From Triticum aestivum (Eukaryota; Streptophyta; Magnoliopsida; Poales; Poaceae), in contig NC_057807.1 of assembly GCF_018294505.1 (NCBI RefSeq), positions 168,626,685 to 168,690,684 on the forward strand: a stretch of 64,000 nucleotides of DNA, in the 5' to 3' direction. The notes beneath the pieces are model-generated. The model worked only from the letters and a program-made list of their open reading frames with translations. It was not told the DNA's origin and did not search any database. Shown here one piece after another: positions 1 through 13,463 of this stretch (its first letter is position 1; each line of letters begins with the position of its first letter). Both the position numbers and the translations under genes were made by a program.

Positions 1-3000
1 TTGTTGGAACGTATTGAACAGAACACAGCACACCATCAGAGGACTAACGTGGTGTCACTCAGTGATTTTATCAAATTACATCCACCCACGTTCCACCACT
101 CCGTCGAGCCTCTCGACGCTGATGACTGGCTTCGCAGTATTTCTCACAAACTGCGTTCCGCGCTGGTAGCGGAGGCTGACAAGGTCACCTTTGCTGCATA
201 TCATCTTGAAGGCCCCGCCAGTCTATGGTGGGAGAATTATGGAGCTATGCGTCCAGCGGGCCATGTCACTACTTGGGCTGAATTCAGCGAGGCTTTCCGT
301 GAACATCACATTCCGGAGGGTCTCATGGACCGTAAACGTGAGGAATTTTGCAATTTCACTCAGGGCCGACTCTCTGTGGATGCTTACAGCAGGGAGTTTG
401 GTAACCTCGCACGATATGCAACTGAGGAAGTTTCTACTGATGCCAAGAAGCAAGCAAGGTTCCGTAAGGGGCTTAGTCCTGAGCTTCGCCGCGACCTCCG
501 TCTGCATGAGTGCACATCCTTTCAGAAACTTGTTAACAAGGCCATCAGTGCTGAAACTGGTCAGACTGATTATGACGCAACACGCAAGCATGGCCGTGAC
601 ATGGGTTCCTCATCCGGTGCTGGTCCTCAGAAGCGCCGCGTGTGGGTGCCCAACACCGCCCTGCCACCCAGGTTCACACCGAGGCCATCTTTCCAGGCGC
701 CTCGCCCTGTTCAACAGTCTGCTCCAGCCAAGCCCTATGGGGGTCCAACCAACAATGCTCCTCCACGTACTAGTTCCGTGACTTGTTTCAAGTGTGGGGA
801 ATCTGGCCACTATATGCGTGAGTGTCCCCAGACCAACCCCAACCAGTCTGCTAAAGCTGTTGGCCGTGGCAAACCGACAGGGAAAGTGTTCCACGCCAAG
901 CCGGCCACCGCTACACGTGGCCACGTCAACTGTATCTCTGCCGAAGAAGCTCAAGAGGATCCCAACGTCGTTCTCGGTACGCTCCTTGTTAATTGCCACC
1001 CGGCATCTGTTCTTTTCGATACAGGAGCCTCTCATTCATTTATATCCGAGAACTATGCTCGTTTGCATAACACCGCATTCTGTGACATGCCATCCACTAT
1101 GGAAATTTCTACTCCCGGTTCTAGATGGCAGACTTCCAGGGTAAGTTATGGAAATGAAATCCAAGTCGACAGACTTGTTTTCCTTGCATCTTTGATAGCT
1201 CTCAAATTTTCAGATATTAATATCATTTTGGGTATGGACTGGATGTCAGCTCATCATGCCAAAATTGATTGCTTCTCTAGGACCGTTCAACTCACTCACC
1301 CTTCGGGCAGGATAGTCAATGTCTTGACCCGATTAGCCAAGCGACAATTATATTCTCTTAACGCCAGCCCTTTGCCAGACCTTGAGGATGTTCCGGTAGT
1401 TCGTGACTTCCCGGATGTCTTCCCAAAGGAATTGCCAGGTGTTCCACCTGACAGGGATGTTGAGTTCGTAATAGACCTCATTCCAGGAACCGTTCCGATT
1501 GCTAGAAGACCCTATAAGATGGCACCACTAGAACTAGCCGAGCTAAAGAAACAACTCGATGAGTCCTTGAAAAAGGGTTTCATCCGACCTAGTTCATCTC
1601 CGTGGGCTTGCCCCGTCCTCTTCGTCAAGAAGAAGGATGGTACGGACCGGATGGTTGTAGATTATCGACCTGTCAATCTGGTCACAATCAAGAACAAATA
1701 TCCGCTCCCCAGGATCAACGATCTGTATGATCAGCTCGCTGGATCCTCAGTCTTCTCCAAGATGGATTTGAGGTTGGGCTACCATCAAATCAAAATTAGA
1801 AATGGGGACATTCCTAAAACGGCCTTTGTTACTCGTTATGGCCAATACGAGTACACCGTCATGTCCTTCGGTTTAACCAACGCTCCAGCCACCTTTTCTC
1901 GGTTAATGAACTCAATCTTCATGGAGTATTTAGATAAATTCGTCGTGGTTTACCTCGATGATATACTCATCTACTCCAAGAACGAGGAAGAACATGCCGA
2001 ACATCTAAGGCTAGTGTTGAAGAAACTTCGAGAGCATCGCCTTTATGCCAAGTTTTCCAAATGTGAATTTTGGTTGTCAGAAGTGACCTATCTGGGTCAT
2101 GTAATATCTGGTAAAGGTATTGCTGTTAACCCTGAGCGAGTTCAAGCCGTCCTTAATTGGACTCCACCTGAATCGGTCAAGCAAGTTCGGAGTTTTCTGG
2201 GCTTAGCGAGCTATTGTCGTCGCTTTGTCGAGAACTTCTCCAAAGTTGCCAAACCTCTAACCGAACTCCTCAAGAAAGATAAGAAGTTCGAATGGACTCC
2301 ACAATGTGAGCACAGCTTTCAGGAACTGAAAAGACGCCTGACTTCTGCTCCCGTACTGGTACCGCCAGACTTCTCCAAGGACTTTGTTATCTACTGCGAC
2401 GCCTCGCGACAAGGACTAGGTTGCATTCTCATGCAAGATCGACACGTAATTGCCTACGCTTCACGGCAATTGCACCCACATGAGGAGAATTATCCTACTC
2501 ATGATCTAGAGCTTGCAGCCGTAGTCTATGCACTTAAGACCTGGCGACATTACCTCCTCGGTAACCGTTGCGAAATATTCACTGATCACCAAAGTCTGAA
2601 GTACATTTTCACCCAACCGGATTTGAATCTCAGGCAAAGACGTTGGGTTGAGTTGATCACAGATTTCGACTTAGGAATAACTTACACCCCAGGGAAAGCC
2701 AACGTCATGGCTGATGCGCTAAGTCGTAAATCTTATTGTAACAACTTAATGCTACAACAAAGTCAACCGCTTCTCCATGAGGAATTTCGGAAGCTTAACC
2801 TTCACATTGTTCCTCAAGGTTTTCTTTCCACCTTGGTGGCAAAACCTACCCTTACGGATCAGATCATCAAAGCACAGAAGGTAGATCCGGGAATTTCCCG
2901 CATCAAGAGAAACATCAAGAAAGGAGTTGCGAATTGTTTCTCCATTGATGATCAAGGGGTCGTATACTTCGGGAATCGACTAGTGGTTCCCAAGGTGCGA

Positions 3001-4338
3001 AACCTGAGGCGATTGATCCTTAAGGAGGCTCATGAATCTCCTCTCACCATTCATCCCGGTAGTACTAAGATGTATCAGGACCTACGCCAGAGGTTCTGGT
3101 GGACTAGGATGAAGAGAGAAATTGCTCAGTATATTGCTAATTGCGACGTCTGTCGTCGTGTAAAAGCAGAGCATCAACGGCCTGCTGGCACCCTTCAACC
3201 CTTAGCTATTCCTGAATGGAAATGGGATAAAATTGGTATGGATTTCATTACCGGTTTTCCCAGGACCAAGAGAGGGAATAATGCTATCTTCGTCGTTGTC
3301 GATCGTCTTTCCAAAGTAGCCCATTTCCTACCTGTTCGTGAGAGTATAACCGCTAGTCAATTGGCAGACTTATACATCTCCCGGATAGTGTCTCTCCATG
3401 GTGTTCCTTTGGAAATTAACTCGGATCGAGGAAGTCTTTTCACCTCTCGATTTTGGGAAAGTTTCCAAAATGCTATGGGAACCCGTCTCTCCTTTAGCAC
3501 CGCTTTCCACCCTCAGTCGAGTGGTCAAGTGGAACGCGTCAACCAGATTCTAGAAGACATGCTTCGAGCCTCTGTCATCTCATTCGGAATGGATTGGGAG
3601 AAATGCCTTCCATTTGCCGAATTCGCTTACAACAACAGCTATCAATCTAGCTTGGGGAAAGCCCCTTTTGAAGTTCTCTATGGACGACGGTGTCGAACAC
3701 CCCTTAACTGGTCAGAGACCGGGGAAAGACAATTCTTTGGCCCGGATATGATTCAGGAAGCAGAAGAGCAAGTTCGCATCGTTCGTGAAAAATTGAAAAC
3801 AGCCCAATCCCGTCAGAAGAGTCAATATGACCGAAAACATAAGGCTATGACTTTCGAGATTGACGAGAAGGCTTACCTTCGGGTTACCCCTCTGAAGGGA
3901 ACCCATCGTTTCGGTATCAAAGGCAAATTGGCTCCTCGTTACATTGGACCTTTTCGCATTCTCGCCAAACGAGGAGAAGTTGCCTACCAGTTGGAACTAC
4001 CTCCGCACCTCTCCAGAGTCCACGATGTCTTCCACGTTTCCCAACTCAGGCGTTGCTTCTCGGATCCTATCCGTGGAGTGGACCACGAAACGCTTGATCT
4101 CCAAGATAATCTTACATATCGAGAGTACCCCATTCGTATCCTCGATCAGGCCGAGCGTACCACTCGACGTCATAATATCAAGTTTCTCAAAGTTCAATGG
4201 TCGCACCATTCTGAGGATGAAGCAACTTGGGAAAGGGAGGATCGTCTTCGACTTGAGTATCCCGCCTTCTTTCCGGAGGAACCCAAATCTCGGGACGAGA
4301 TTCTTTTGAGTGGGGGTGAGTTGTCACACCCTAGCTAG
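1..4338 (+). CDS. Ty3/gypsy chromovirus (Tekay-type) Gag-Pol polyprotein, N-terminus off-window
   Basis: This is an open frame of 1,445 codons that enters the window already open, so the true start lies upstream. Domains in order: a retrotransposon gag region (about residues 35-190), a CCHC zinc knuckle at residues 262-275, a retroviral-type aspartic protease with DTGAS at 340-344, reverse transcriptase with YLDD at 651-654, RNase H starting near 797, an HHCC zinc-binding integrase N-domain near 1010-1055, and an integrase core with D1142 and E1178 separated by exactly 35 residues. The last 60 or so residues resemble the shortened chromodomain of Tekay-type chromoviruses. The frame has no stop or frameshift here, so the copy looks young. 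Its stop codon lies just inside the 3' LTR. It would copy the element's RNA to DNA and insert it into the genome. Confidence 0.93.
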   Translation: MLERIEQNTAHHQRTNVVSLSDFIKLHPPTFHHSVEPLDADDWLRSISHKLRSALVAEADKVTFAAYHLEGPASLWWENYGAMRPAGHVTTWAEFSEAFREHHIPEGLMDRKREEFCNFTQGRLSVDAYSREFGNLARYATEEVSTDAKKQARFRKGLSPELRRDLRLHECTSFQKLVNKAISAETGQTDYDATRKHGRDMGSSSGAGPQKRRVWVPNTALPPRFTPRPSFQAPRPVQQSAPAKPYGGPTNNAPPRTSSVTCFKCGESGHYMRECPQTNPNQSAKAVGRGKPTGKVFHAKPATATRGHVNCISAEEAQEDPNVVLGTLLVNCHPASVLFDTGASHSFISENYARLHNTAFCDMPSTMEISTPGSRWQTSRVSYGNEIQVDRLVFLASLIALKFSDINIILGMDWMSAHHAKIDCFSRTVQLTHPSGRIVNVLTRLAKRQLYSLNASPLPDLEDVPVVRDFPDVFPKELPGVPPDRDVEFVIDLIPGTVPIARRPYKMAPLELAELKKQLDESLKKGFIRPSSSPWACPVLFVKKKDGTDRMVVDYRPVNLVTIKNKYPLPRINDLYDQLAGSSVFSKMDLRLGYHQIKIRNGDIPKTAFVTRYGQYEYTVMSFGLTNAPATFSRLMNSIFMEYLDKFVVVYLDDILIYSKNEEEHAEHLRLVLKKLREHRLYAKFSKCEFWLSEVTYLGHVISGKGIAVNPERVQAVLNWTPPESVKQVRSFLGLASYCRRFVENFSKVAKPLTELLKKDKKFEWTPQCEHSFQELKRRLTSAPVLVPPDFSKDFVIYCDASRQGLGCILMQDRHVIAYASRQLHPHEENYPTHDLELAAVVYALKTWRHYLLGNRCEIFTDHQSLKYIFTQPDLNLRQRRWVELITDFDLGITYTPGKANVMADALSRKSYCNNLMLQQSQPLLHEEFRKLNLHIVPQGFLSTLVAKPTLTDQIIKAQKVDPGISRIKRNIKKGVANCFSIDDQGVVYFGNRLVVPKVRNLRRLILKEAHESPLTIHPGSTKMYQDLRQRFWWTRMKREIAQYIANCDVCRRVKAEHQRPAGTLQPLAIPEWKWDKIGMDFITGFPRTKRGNNAIFVVVDRLSKVAHFLPVRESITASQLADLYISRIVSLHGVPLEINSDRGSLFTSRFWESFQNAMGTRLSFSTAFHPQSSGQVERVNQILEDMLRASVISFGMDWEKCLPFAEFAYNNSYQSSLGKAPFEVLYGRRCRTPLNWSETGERQFFGPDMIQEAEEQVRIVREKLKTAQSRQKSQYDRKHKAMTFEIDEKAYLRVTPLKGTHRFGIKGKLAPRYIGPFRILAKRGEVAYQLELPPHLSRVHDVFHVSQLRRCFSDPIRGVDHETLDLQDNLTYREYPIRILDQAERTTRRHNIKFLKVQWSHHSEDEATWEREDRLRLEYPAFFPEEPKSRDEILLSGGELSHPS
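4308..4321 (+). other. Polypurine tract of the chromovirus
   Basis: A purine run (GAGTGGGGGTGAG then T) lies directly before the TG that opens the 3' LTR. This is where plus-strand DNA priming would start during reverse transcription. It overlaps the end of the polyprotein reading frame. Confidence 0.7.
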
Positions 4339-7300
4339 TCATGCATTAGAGTGTTGCATCATGTTTACTCTTTCATCAGAAACCTGAAATGGGGATGACA
4401 GAACCCCCAGTCCCCTCTGAAACCAATTAGGGTTTACTAAAAACTTTTTCAATGAACCTGAAATGCCCTTCTAAAATGCCCATCATTTTTGTCTTGGTTC
4501 AGAACCTCTGCCAAAAGTGGTGCACATTTTCCTAGGCCATCCTAGGGTTTTTGAATTAAATCATAAGTATTTGAATTTGGGCATTTAAAATTATATAAAA
4601 TATTTAAATGCTCAAATAACTCCAAACTAAAATGTTTCATGTTGGAAATAATCCAACTATGGTCCAGGATTAGTTTGGTGATTTTTGGAGTTGCCTAAGT
4701 ATTTTATTTAATTCAACAAAGTTGCAGAAGTATTAAAAAAACAGAAAACAGAAAGAAAATGGAAAAGCTTACCTGGCGCCCAGCACCCGGCCCACCTGCC
4801 GGCCCAGCCCAGCACCGCGCCAGCGAGCTGCTTGCCGGCCAGGCAGGCAGGCAGGTGCTCGACGGCGAGCACCGCATGGGTGCCACGCACCTGCTCGCCG
4901 CCTCGCCGCCTCCCTCGCCCGGCTAACGCCGTGAATCGGCTTCCCTCTCTCCCCCGAACCTCCCAGACACCCCCTCTCCTCTCCAGCTCCTCTCCCTCGC
5001 TCTCCCACGCCATGGCCGACGCCATCGCCGCCACCCCCTCGCCGTAGCCACGCCCTCCGTCAACCCCACGCCGTGCCACTGTGTCCAGGAGCTCCGCCGC
5101 CGTCCACTTCATCGAGCTAGCCGAGCCCCGTGTGCTCGTGCGGCCCGAGACCACCGCACCGACCTCGCCCGAGCTCGCCGTCGCCGGAGATCCCCTTCAA
5201 CGCCGTCGCCGCCTCAGCTCGTCCCCGACCTCGCCGGTGGCCTCTACGGGAGCGCTGTGAGCCTAGCTACCCCTCCGACCCTCTCTCCCTCTTTCCCGAG
5301 CCGTGCAGCCACCGCACGAAGATCACACGCACGCACCGCCGCGGATCTCGTCGCCGACGTGCCCCCGGCCATCCTCCGGCCAACCCGCGGTGTCCAACGC
5401 ACTCACTACGCTGCGTTAGGCCCAACCGTGCACTCCCCGCACCTCACCGATCCCCCTAGCGACAAGTTCGACTTTGGCCGAACTCCGGTGGCCGCCAAAG
5501 TCGTCGCCGGCGCCAACTCCGGCCACCCCGACCCCAACGGACTCCACCAAGAGCTGCGGCTCGACCTCAGCTCCTCTCCGGTGGCCTCCGCGGCTCGTTT
5601 GGTTGCCGGAACGGCAAAAATCACTTCCGCCGCCGCGTCGGGCTCGCCGGCGGCTAAACGCCGGTGCAGCCGACCCGGGTTTGACCACGGGTGGGCCCTG
5701 GTTGACTCCCCTGAGTCAATGACAGGTGGGGCCCAGCCCTGTTAATTAAACAGGTTTAGTTTTAATTAAACTCTAATTAACTTAATCACCCTGACACGCG
5801 GGACCCACTGTCAGGTTTGACCCAGACGTGTTCCGTTGACCTGCTGACGTCACACTGACGTCAGGCTGACGCAATAATTGATTTTCTGGAATTATTCTAA
5901 TATAGGAAATTCCAGAATATAATTTAAACTTCAAAAATTCATAACTTTTATTCTGTAACTCCAAATCAGACAAATTATATATGAAAAATGATCAGAAAAA
6001 TCCAATCTATCCATCTGTACTATTTTCATGCATGATTAAACAAGTTAACCTGATGTTTAATGCAGAACAAGGAAAAGCACTTTAAAAGGCCATGTTTGAG
6101 TTTGAAATTTGAATCTTTGATTCAAATTGGTTCAAACCCTTCTGGTCTTAGTTGCATTAGCCCAACACACTCATATTGCTATGTTTCATGCATGCATCAT
6201 ATTGTTGCACATTGTTTGGTAATGGTTGTGTATCGGTATTCTTGCGGCAGGATCTGCCCCCGAGGCGTATCGTGATTACCCTAACGAAGAACCGTATCAG
6301 TGCATCGAACCATCAGGCAAGCAACCAACCATTTGATCATATCGATACAATCCCATGTTCTCGCTCCTGCTCTCTTTTACTGCATTAAGACAACGCGTTT
6401 CAAACTGCTGTGTGCTACGGTAGTTGAACCCACTTCCTCTGCATGACCTGTCATTGCCACAGTAACTAGATGAAACCCACTAGCATGTGTAGGAGTTGAT
6501 TGAGCCATATGTATGTGTTGTTCCTACCTTGCTATGCCTGCTATGCTTAGAGTCGTGTCAGGTCTGGTTCATCTGGGTGATGGGTTAGAGTGAAATGTTT
6601 ATGTCGGTAATGAGAGTGGTGTGGTGAACACGTTTTGGTAAAGGTATCGATGAGAGGCCATGTAGGAGTACATGGTGGGTTGTTTCATTGAAGCCGACCT
6701 TAAGCACTGAGATCTGTATGTGTGATTTAAGAATCAGCTACTACCATGCATTGGGCCCGAAACCAATGGACCCTCTCGGCTTCTTATTCACCCTAGTTCT
6801 CCGTCCAGGAGTTGCAAGTAGTTTCTGGTGTTTGTAGCCTACTGGAGGCCGTGGACAGCGCTGACCGTAGGGGTGGGCTGTGATGCGGTAGGTACGTGGC
6901 CGGGTGTACCGAATACCCGTTAGGTATCTCGGGAACCCTGTTCACATCGTTCGGGGCCGTATGGGAAACCTCGGCCGGACTCCCTGCGGATGGAACCTGG
7001 ATAGGCGATAAACCTGGACTGGAGGCTTAGGTGGTTAGGTAGGTCGTGGCCGACACCCACGTTGGGCTTCCGCTTGAAGGTTGCCGAGTACATGTCGTGT
7101 AAACGACGGTAAGTGGTGAGAGCGTGTATGAAGAAGTACACCCCTGCAGGGTTAACATGATCTATTCGAATAGCCGCGTCCGCGGTAAAGGACTACTTGG
7201 TTGCCTATACAGTTCATAGACAAGTAAATGGAAACTACTAAAAGCCTCAAGATAAGTGTGAGTGCCGAGGATGGCTCTTCTGTAGGGAGACGGAGGTGGA

Positions 7301-8375
7301 TCCTCGGTAGTGTATTGAAGTGGTGAGTAATGGACTCGTGTGCGCAAAACCATTTCAAGTTGGAGTCTCGTAGGTTAGTCTAGCCAAGAGTCAAAGCTGG
7401 CTTGCTGCAACAACTCCACCAACCCTTCTTGATAATATGCATGTATGTAGGATCTGATGTAAGTCTTGCTGAGTACCTTTGTACTCATGTTGCTATAATT
7501 TACATTTTTACAGAAGACGCTGCAACCCCTTCTGATGGGTTCTACGTAGACGTTGACATCAATGAGTAGGCTAAGGCCCAGGTGGTGATCCTGAGCTTGT
7601 GAAGGACCACGTAGTATAGCTAGGCTTTCCAAGCCTCTTTTATTTTACTAGTTGTCTGTACTCAGACAAGTTACTTCCGCTGCTGGTTTGTATGACTGTA
7701 TGACTTGAATGCTGGGTCGTGTGACCCGTACCTTTGTGTATGTTATGTATGGCTCTCTGAGCCTTAAATAAAGTACTTGTGTCGTAGAGTCATGTTGTGA
7801 TGCTTCGTTGTATTTGCACATATCGAGCATATTGTGTGTATGTTTGAAATGCTTGGTATGTGTGGGATCTGACTATCTAGTTGTTTATCTTTAGTAGCCT
7901 CTCTTACCGGGAAATGTCTCCTAGTGTTACCGCTGAGCCATGGTAGCTTGCTACTGCTCTGGAACACTTAGGCTGGCCGGCATGTGTCCTTCCTCGTTCC
8001 GGTGTCTGTCCCTTCGGGGAAATGTCACGCATTGAGTACCGGAGTCATGTTAGCCCGCTACAGCCCGGTTTACCGGAGTCCTGCTAGCCCAGTGCTACAG
8101 CCCGGACCCACTTGCTGTTGATCGACACGTTCGAGGCTGGGTCATGAATGCCTGTCCCTGTAAGTCTGTGCCACTTTGGGTTTACGACTAGTCATGTCAG
8201 CCCGGGCTCCTTATCATATGGATGCTAGCGACACTATCATATACGTGAGCCAAAAGGCGCAAACGGTCCCGGGCAAAGGTAAGGCGACACCCGTGGGGAT
8301 ACCGTGCGTGAGGCCGCAAAGTGATATGAGGTGCTACAGGCTAGATCGATGTGACATCGAGTCGGGGTCCTAACA
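4322..8375 (+). repeat. 3' LTR of the Tekay-like chromovirus, about 4.05 kb
   Basis: The segment opens with TGTCACACCC directly after the polypurine tract and closes with GGGGTCCTAACA, after which a LINE reading frame resumes. Very long LTRs are known for the Tekay lineage. The 5' LTR is outside the window, so the boundaries rest on the TG...CA ends and on the LINE resuming at 8,376. A GC-rich block at about 4,790-5,740 has several overlapping short open frames rich in Pro, Ala and Arg; they show no recognisable domain and are not called as genes. The rest is non-coding. Confidence 0.8.
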
Positions 8376-9902
8376 CCCTGGTTATTCTACAAGCAGATGC
8401 AAAGCAACTACATTGCCTCAAAGCCCTTCTCAATACTTTTGCAGATGCCACTGGCCTTAAAGTAAACTACAATAAATCAAGTATGATTCCAATAAATGTG
8501 CCAGAAGAGAAGGTGGAGATTTTGATAAATACTTTTCATTGCAAGAAGGAATCATTTCCAATCCAATATTTGGGAGCACCCCTAGGCCTTCATAAACCTA
8601 CTATTGAGCAATGATTTCCTCTTGTCACAAGACTGCAGAAGAATCTTGTGGGTTTGTCCACCTTTATGACAATGGTTGGGAGATTGCTGCTAGTGAAATC
8701 TGTCCTAAACTCATTTTTGATCTATCTCATGGGATGCCTTGATGTGCCTGTCACCATCAAAACCCAAGCCATAAAGTACTTGAGACATTTCCTTTGGAGA
8801 GGACCTGATCTGGAAGACCATAGACCTTCCATGGCGGCATGGAGCACTGTGTGTAGACCTAAAAAATCAAGGTGGCTTGGGAGTGATAGATATTTTTGTT
8901 CAGAATAAGGCCCTGCTTCTTAAGAATCTACATAAGTTCTACAACAGACACAATATTCCCTCGGTCAACTTGATTTGGGAATCATATTACAACAATGATT
9001 CTCTGCCTGGTAATAGCTGGATTGGATCTTTTTGGTGGAAGGCAAACCTTAAGCTGATTGATAACTATAAGTCTTTGGCCAGATGCAACATAGGTGATGG
9101 CAAGAGTGCTTTTTTCTGGACTGATCTTTGGCACTCTGCTTGTTTGCAAGACATGTTCCCTCATTTATTCTCTTTTGTGAAAAACAAGGATGCTACTGTT
9201 CACACTATTCTCCAAACTGGATACTTAGAGGACCTATTCCATCTACCACTGACTGTGCAAGCTTTCCAGGAATTTGAGGCTATGGAGGACATATGCATTG
9301 CTTTAAGGGCCTCTGGTACTTTAGATTATACTGACACCTGGAGTTACATCTGGGGAAATGAGCAATTCTCAGTTGCTAAGGCATATAAAGTTATGACAGG
9401 GGTTAAAATTGTGCCACAGCAGTTCAACTGGATCTGGAACAGCTCTTGTCGGCCAAAACACAAGGTGTTTTTTTGGAGACTACTTCATGACAGGCTCAAT
9501 ACTAGAAATCTTCTGAGAAGGAAATCTTTTCAGCTGGGTAACTATAATTGTGATGTCAACAATTGCCCATAGGAAGAAACTCTGCAGCACCTTTTCTGGA
9601 CTTGCCCTTTTGCAGCTCAATGCTGGGACCTGTTTTGCCCTTCAAGGCAGGCAAATGTTTCAATCATGGAAGCTTTTCTTGATCTCAAGCAGAAACTTCA
9701 TGTGCCTTTCTTCATGGAGATAATCATCCTTGCTTCTTGGGCTATCTGGATCTCCAGGAACAATCTGATATTCCAAGCAATTCAGCCTAACATTCAAAGG
9801 TGGAAAGCCATCTTCCTGGAGGAGCTCAATCTTCTTAGATTTAGAATTAAGAAGAGTTATGCTGGAGCCTACTGTTATTGGCTGGATAATCTTGTGTTGT
9901 AA
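8376..9902 (+). pseudogene. LINE ORF2 C-terminal half, broken
   Basis: Open stretches at 8,376-8,614, 8,648-8,908, 8,877-9,572 and 9,666-9,902 together form the reverse transcriptase C-terminus and the zf-RVT domain typical of plant LINEs. The CPFAAQCW-type sequence near 9,600 closes the zinc-binding part. Two stops and at least one frameshift separate the pieces, so no functional enzyme can be made from this copy. Confidence 0.85.
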
Positions 9903-10050
9903 TCCTAGTTCTTAGTTGCTAGTTTTCTTTCTCTTTTTTTCCTTGGCTTATCTCAAGCCTTATGTACAGTGGAACCTTTTTGTCTTTCTTACCTTTAAAT
10001 AATAATAAAAATGCAGTGGGTTTTTGCCCTACCGTGTACAGTCAAAAAAA
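8376..10050 (+). mobile_element. 3' part of a LINE (non-LTR retrotransposon), interrupted by the chromovirus
   Basis: The segment starts mid-frame in the reverse transcriptase thumb region (a VILQAD-like start, then a YLGAPLG motif near 8,570). It continues through the C-terminal region and a zf-RVT zinc-binding domain near 9,440-9,640, and ends in a short A-tail at 10,044-10,050. The frame is broken: an in-frame stop at 8,612-8,614, a frame change near 8,870-8,900, and a stop at 9,570-9,572. The LINE's 5' part must lie left of the chromovirus, off-window. Its 3' end abuts a truncated minus-strand gypsy frame, so the LINE inserted into element A. Confidence 0.87.
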
Positions 10051-11878
10051 TTGTTTTAATTCAAACACAGGGTCACCCTTAGGTGGAGTAGGACCTCCAA
10101 GAGTTTCAATAGGCAAATTGTGTTTAAGCAGAGGACGTTGTTCAAAGAAGATCTTATCTATTTCATTTCTTTCATGCATATGTAAATCATTCTCATGGTC
10201 TAGCAAGTATTGCTCTAAAGGATCAGTAGGTGGCACAGCAATAGAAGCAAGGCCAATTAATTCATCCTTACTAGGCAATTATTTTTCATGATGATTTCTA
10301 CTAAACTTGGAAAAATTAAACTCATGAGACTCATCCCCAAAGCTAACACCCACAATTTGTTTCTTGCAATCTATCTTAGCATTGACGGTGTTCAAGAAAG
10401 GTCTACCTAATATAATGGGACAAAAATTATCTTGTGGGGTGGTAAGAACAAGAAAATCAGTAGGGTATTTTGTCTTCCCACACAAGACTTCAACATCTCT
10501 AAGAATCCCAATTGGTGATATAGTATCTCTATTAGCAAGTTTAATAGTAACATCTGTGTCTTGCATTTCAGTAGGTGCTATTTCATCTCTAATTTCTTCA
10601 TATAAGGAGTGGGGAATAGCACTCACACTAGCAACCATGTCACATAAACCATGATAGAGTGATCTCCTATTTTAACTGAAATAACAGGCATGCCAACAAT
10701 AGGTCTATGTTTATCTTTTCCATCAGGTTTAGCAATTCTAGCAGCTTCTTCACAGAAGTAAATAACATGCCCATCCATATCTTCTTCCAAGAGATCTTTA
10801 ACCATAGCAATGCTAGGTTCTACTTTTAATTTGTTCATCAGGTTTAGGTGTTCTAACATAGCTTTTGTTAAACACAGTTGAAACTTTAGCATGTTCTTTT
10901 ATCCTAACAGGGAAAGGTGGTTTCTCAATATAAGCAGAAGGAACAACTGGATCAATATTATTAAGTATAGTTTCTTCTTTAACTGGTACTGGTTCTTTAA
11001 TTTCATCTTTAATAGGTGGGTGATATTTAACCCACTTCTCTTTAGGAAACTCAACATGAGTAGCAAATGATTCAGAAAGGGAGGCTACTATATCAGAGTC
11101 AAGTCCATATTTAGTGCTAAACTTTTGAAAAGCATCGGTATCCATAAAAGATTTAACACAATCATACTTAAGCTTTATACCTGACTCTTTACCTTCATCA
11201 AGTTCCCAATCTTCAGAGTTGCGTTTAATTCTTTCCAAAAGATCCCACCGGAATTCAATAGTCTTCTTCATAAAAGAATCAGTACAAGAAGTATCAAGCA
11301 TGGTTTGATCATTACGAGAAAGCTGAGCATAAAAATTCTGAATAATAATTTCTCTTGAGAGCTCATGATTGGGGCATGAATATAACATCGACTTAAGCCT
11401 CCCCCAAGCTAGAGCAATACTTTCTCCTTCACGAGGCCAAAAATTATATATATAATTCCGATCACGATGAACTAGATGCATAGGATAAATTTTTTTGATG
11501 GAACTCCAATTTCAAACGATTCCAATTCCATGATCCAATATCATCGCATAGCCTATACCATGCCAATGCTTTTCCCTTCAAAGATAAAGGGAAAACCTTT
11601 TTCATCACTTCATCCCTGGGTAAACCTGCAAGCTTAAACAATCCACAAATTTGTTCCACATGTATCAAGTGCATATCAGGATGTTCAGTTCCATCTCCTA
11701 CATAAGGATTAGCTAGCAATTGTTCTATCATACCCGAAGGGATTTCATATTCAATATTTTCAGTAGGTGTAGTAGGTTGAGGGGTAACTAATTGTGGTTC
11801 CGGATGAGGAGAAGATACCCAGAACAAACCCCTCAAAGGATTGTTTTCCATAGTAACAAGGACAACAAATTTCAGCAC
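10051..11878 (-). pseudogene. Element A gag-protease, decayed and truncated
   Basis: On the minus strand, a gag frame at 11,878-11,462 carries a WYRL-containing gag core. It continues in another frame at 11,481-10,813 (AWGRLKSMLYSCPNHELS-like gag), then in frames at 10,892-10,623, 10,638-10,279 and 10,278-10,051. The protease part has an IILGRPFLNT motif near 10,410, the usual C-terminal part of this protease. At least three frame changes show decay. The LINE A-tail truncates the reading just after the protease, so reverse transcriptase is not in the window. Confidence 0.82.
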
Positions 11879-11927
11879 ACTATATAAATGTTTCCTTACC
11901 GAATTCCACTTATCAAGAGCGCTTCAC

Positions 11928-11945
11928 TCCCCGGCAACGGCGCCA
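11928..11945 (-). other. Primer binding site of element A (tRNA-Asp type)
   Basis: On the minus strand the 18 bases TGGCGCCGTTGCCGGGGA lie 11 bases inside the LTR end. They match the complement of the 3' end of plant tRNA-Asp, the primer used by Athila-type elements. Confidence 0.8.
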
Positions 11946-11956
11946 GAAAATAGCCT

Positions 11957-13463
11957 TGATGACCCACAAGTATAGGGGATCAATTGTAGCTCTTTTCGAT
12001 AAGTAAGAGTGTTGAACCCAACGAGGAGCAGAAGAAAATGACAAGTAGTTTTTAGTAAGGTAATGTCTGCAAGTGCTGAAACTTTAAGTTGCGAGTAGTA
12101 AGATAATTTGTAACGAGCAAGTAACGATAGTAACAATAAGTATGCAGCAAGGTAGCCCAATCCTTTTCAGACGGCAGGCCAAAATGGTCTCTTATAACAA
12201 GCAAAGCGTACTTGAGGGTACACGGGAATTTCATCTAGTTACTTTCGTCATGTAGGTTTCATTTGTGTTCGCTACTTTGATAATTTGATATGTGGATGGA
12301 CCGGTGCTTAGGTGATGTTCTTACTTGAACAAACCTCCTACTTATGATTAACCCTCCCGCAAGCATCCGCAACTACGAGAAAAGTATTAAGAATAAATTC
12401 TAACCATAGCATTAAACTCTAGGATCCAATCGGTGCCTTACGGAATAGTGCATAAACTGGGGTTTAAGTTTCTGTGACTCTCGCAACTCACCATCTATTT
12501 ACTACTCCACAGTGCATTCCCTTAGGCCCAAATATGGTGACGTGTCATGTAGTCGACGTACACATGACACCACTAAGGGAATCACAACATACATACTATC
12601 AAAATATCAAACACATATCAAATTCACATGATTACTTGCAACATGATTTCTCCCGTGACCTCAAGAAAAAAAGTAACTACTCACAAATAATCGACATGCT
12701 CATGATCAGAGGGGTACTAAATAGCATAATGGATCTGAACATGTAATCTTCCACCAAATAAACCATATAGTAATCAACTACAAGATGTAATCAACACTAC
12801 TCTACTAGTCACCCCCTAGCACCAATCTATAGTTTCGGTAACAAGATTGAATACAAGAGATGAACTAGGGTTTGAGATGAGATGGTGCTGGTGAAGATGT
12901 TGACGGAGATTGCCCTCCCCAAGACGGGAGAGTTGTTGGTTATGATGATGACGATGATTTCCCCCTCCTGGAGGGAAGTTCCCCCGGCAGAAACACTACG
13001 TCGGAGGGCAAAAGTGCTCCTGCCCAGGTTTCGCCTTGAGACGGCGGCGCTTCGTCCCGAAAGTCCTCCCCTTATTTTTCTAGGTCAAAATGACTTATAT
13101 ACCAGAAGATGGGCAGTGTAGGTGGGCCGAGGAGGGCACAACCCACCAGGGCGTGCTTGGGCTCCCTGGCGCGCCCAGGTGGGTTGTGCCCACCTGGTGG
13201 GCCCCCTCTGGTAGTTATTTGCTCCAATATTCCTTAAATATTCCATAAAAATTCTCCATGAAGGTTCAACTTGTTTGGAGTTGTGCAGAATAGGTAGCCT
13301 GACGTAGCTTTTTCAGGTCCAGATTTCCAGCTGCCAGAATTCTCCCTCTTGGTGTGTACCTTGCTATGAGAGAAAAGGCATTAGAATTACTCCAACAAGC
13401 ATTATTATGGATAAAAACATTATAAATACCAGTAAGAAAACATGATGCACAATGGACGTATCA
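11957..13463 (-). repeat. 5' LTR of element A (about 1,507 bp)
   Basis: On the minus strand it starts TGATACGTCCATTGTGCATC at 13,463 and ends GGGTCATCA at 11,957, a few bases before the primer binding site. It contains a GC-rich inverted-repeat motif built on GGCGCGCCC (near 13,140-13,205), also seen in element B. Short open frames here have no coding signal. Confidence 0.85.

Larger units (their letters stand above)
10051..13463 (-). mobile_element. Element A: Athila-like gypsy retrotransposon, 5' half (LTR plus gag-protease)
   Basis: Reading the minus strand from 13,463: an LTR (13,463-11,957), an exact tRNA-Asp primer binding site, a decayed gag and a protease region. The element is cut by the LINE at 10,050. 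Its polymerase and 3' LTR must lie off-window to the left. The LTR start TGATACGTCC and the gag type resemble the abundant Sabrina/WHAM/Fatima cluster of Triticeae; the family name is not certain. The outer flank 13,464-13,468 (AGGTG) should be one copy of the target duplication. The flanking sequence is internal DNA of element D, so A inserted into D. Confidence 0.83.

Noticed and set aside
5130..5745. Pro/Ala/Arg-rich frames on both strands
   Set aside because: They reflect GC-rich composition in the chromovirus LTR; overlapping frames on both strands argue against a real gene.
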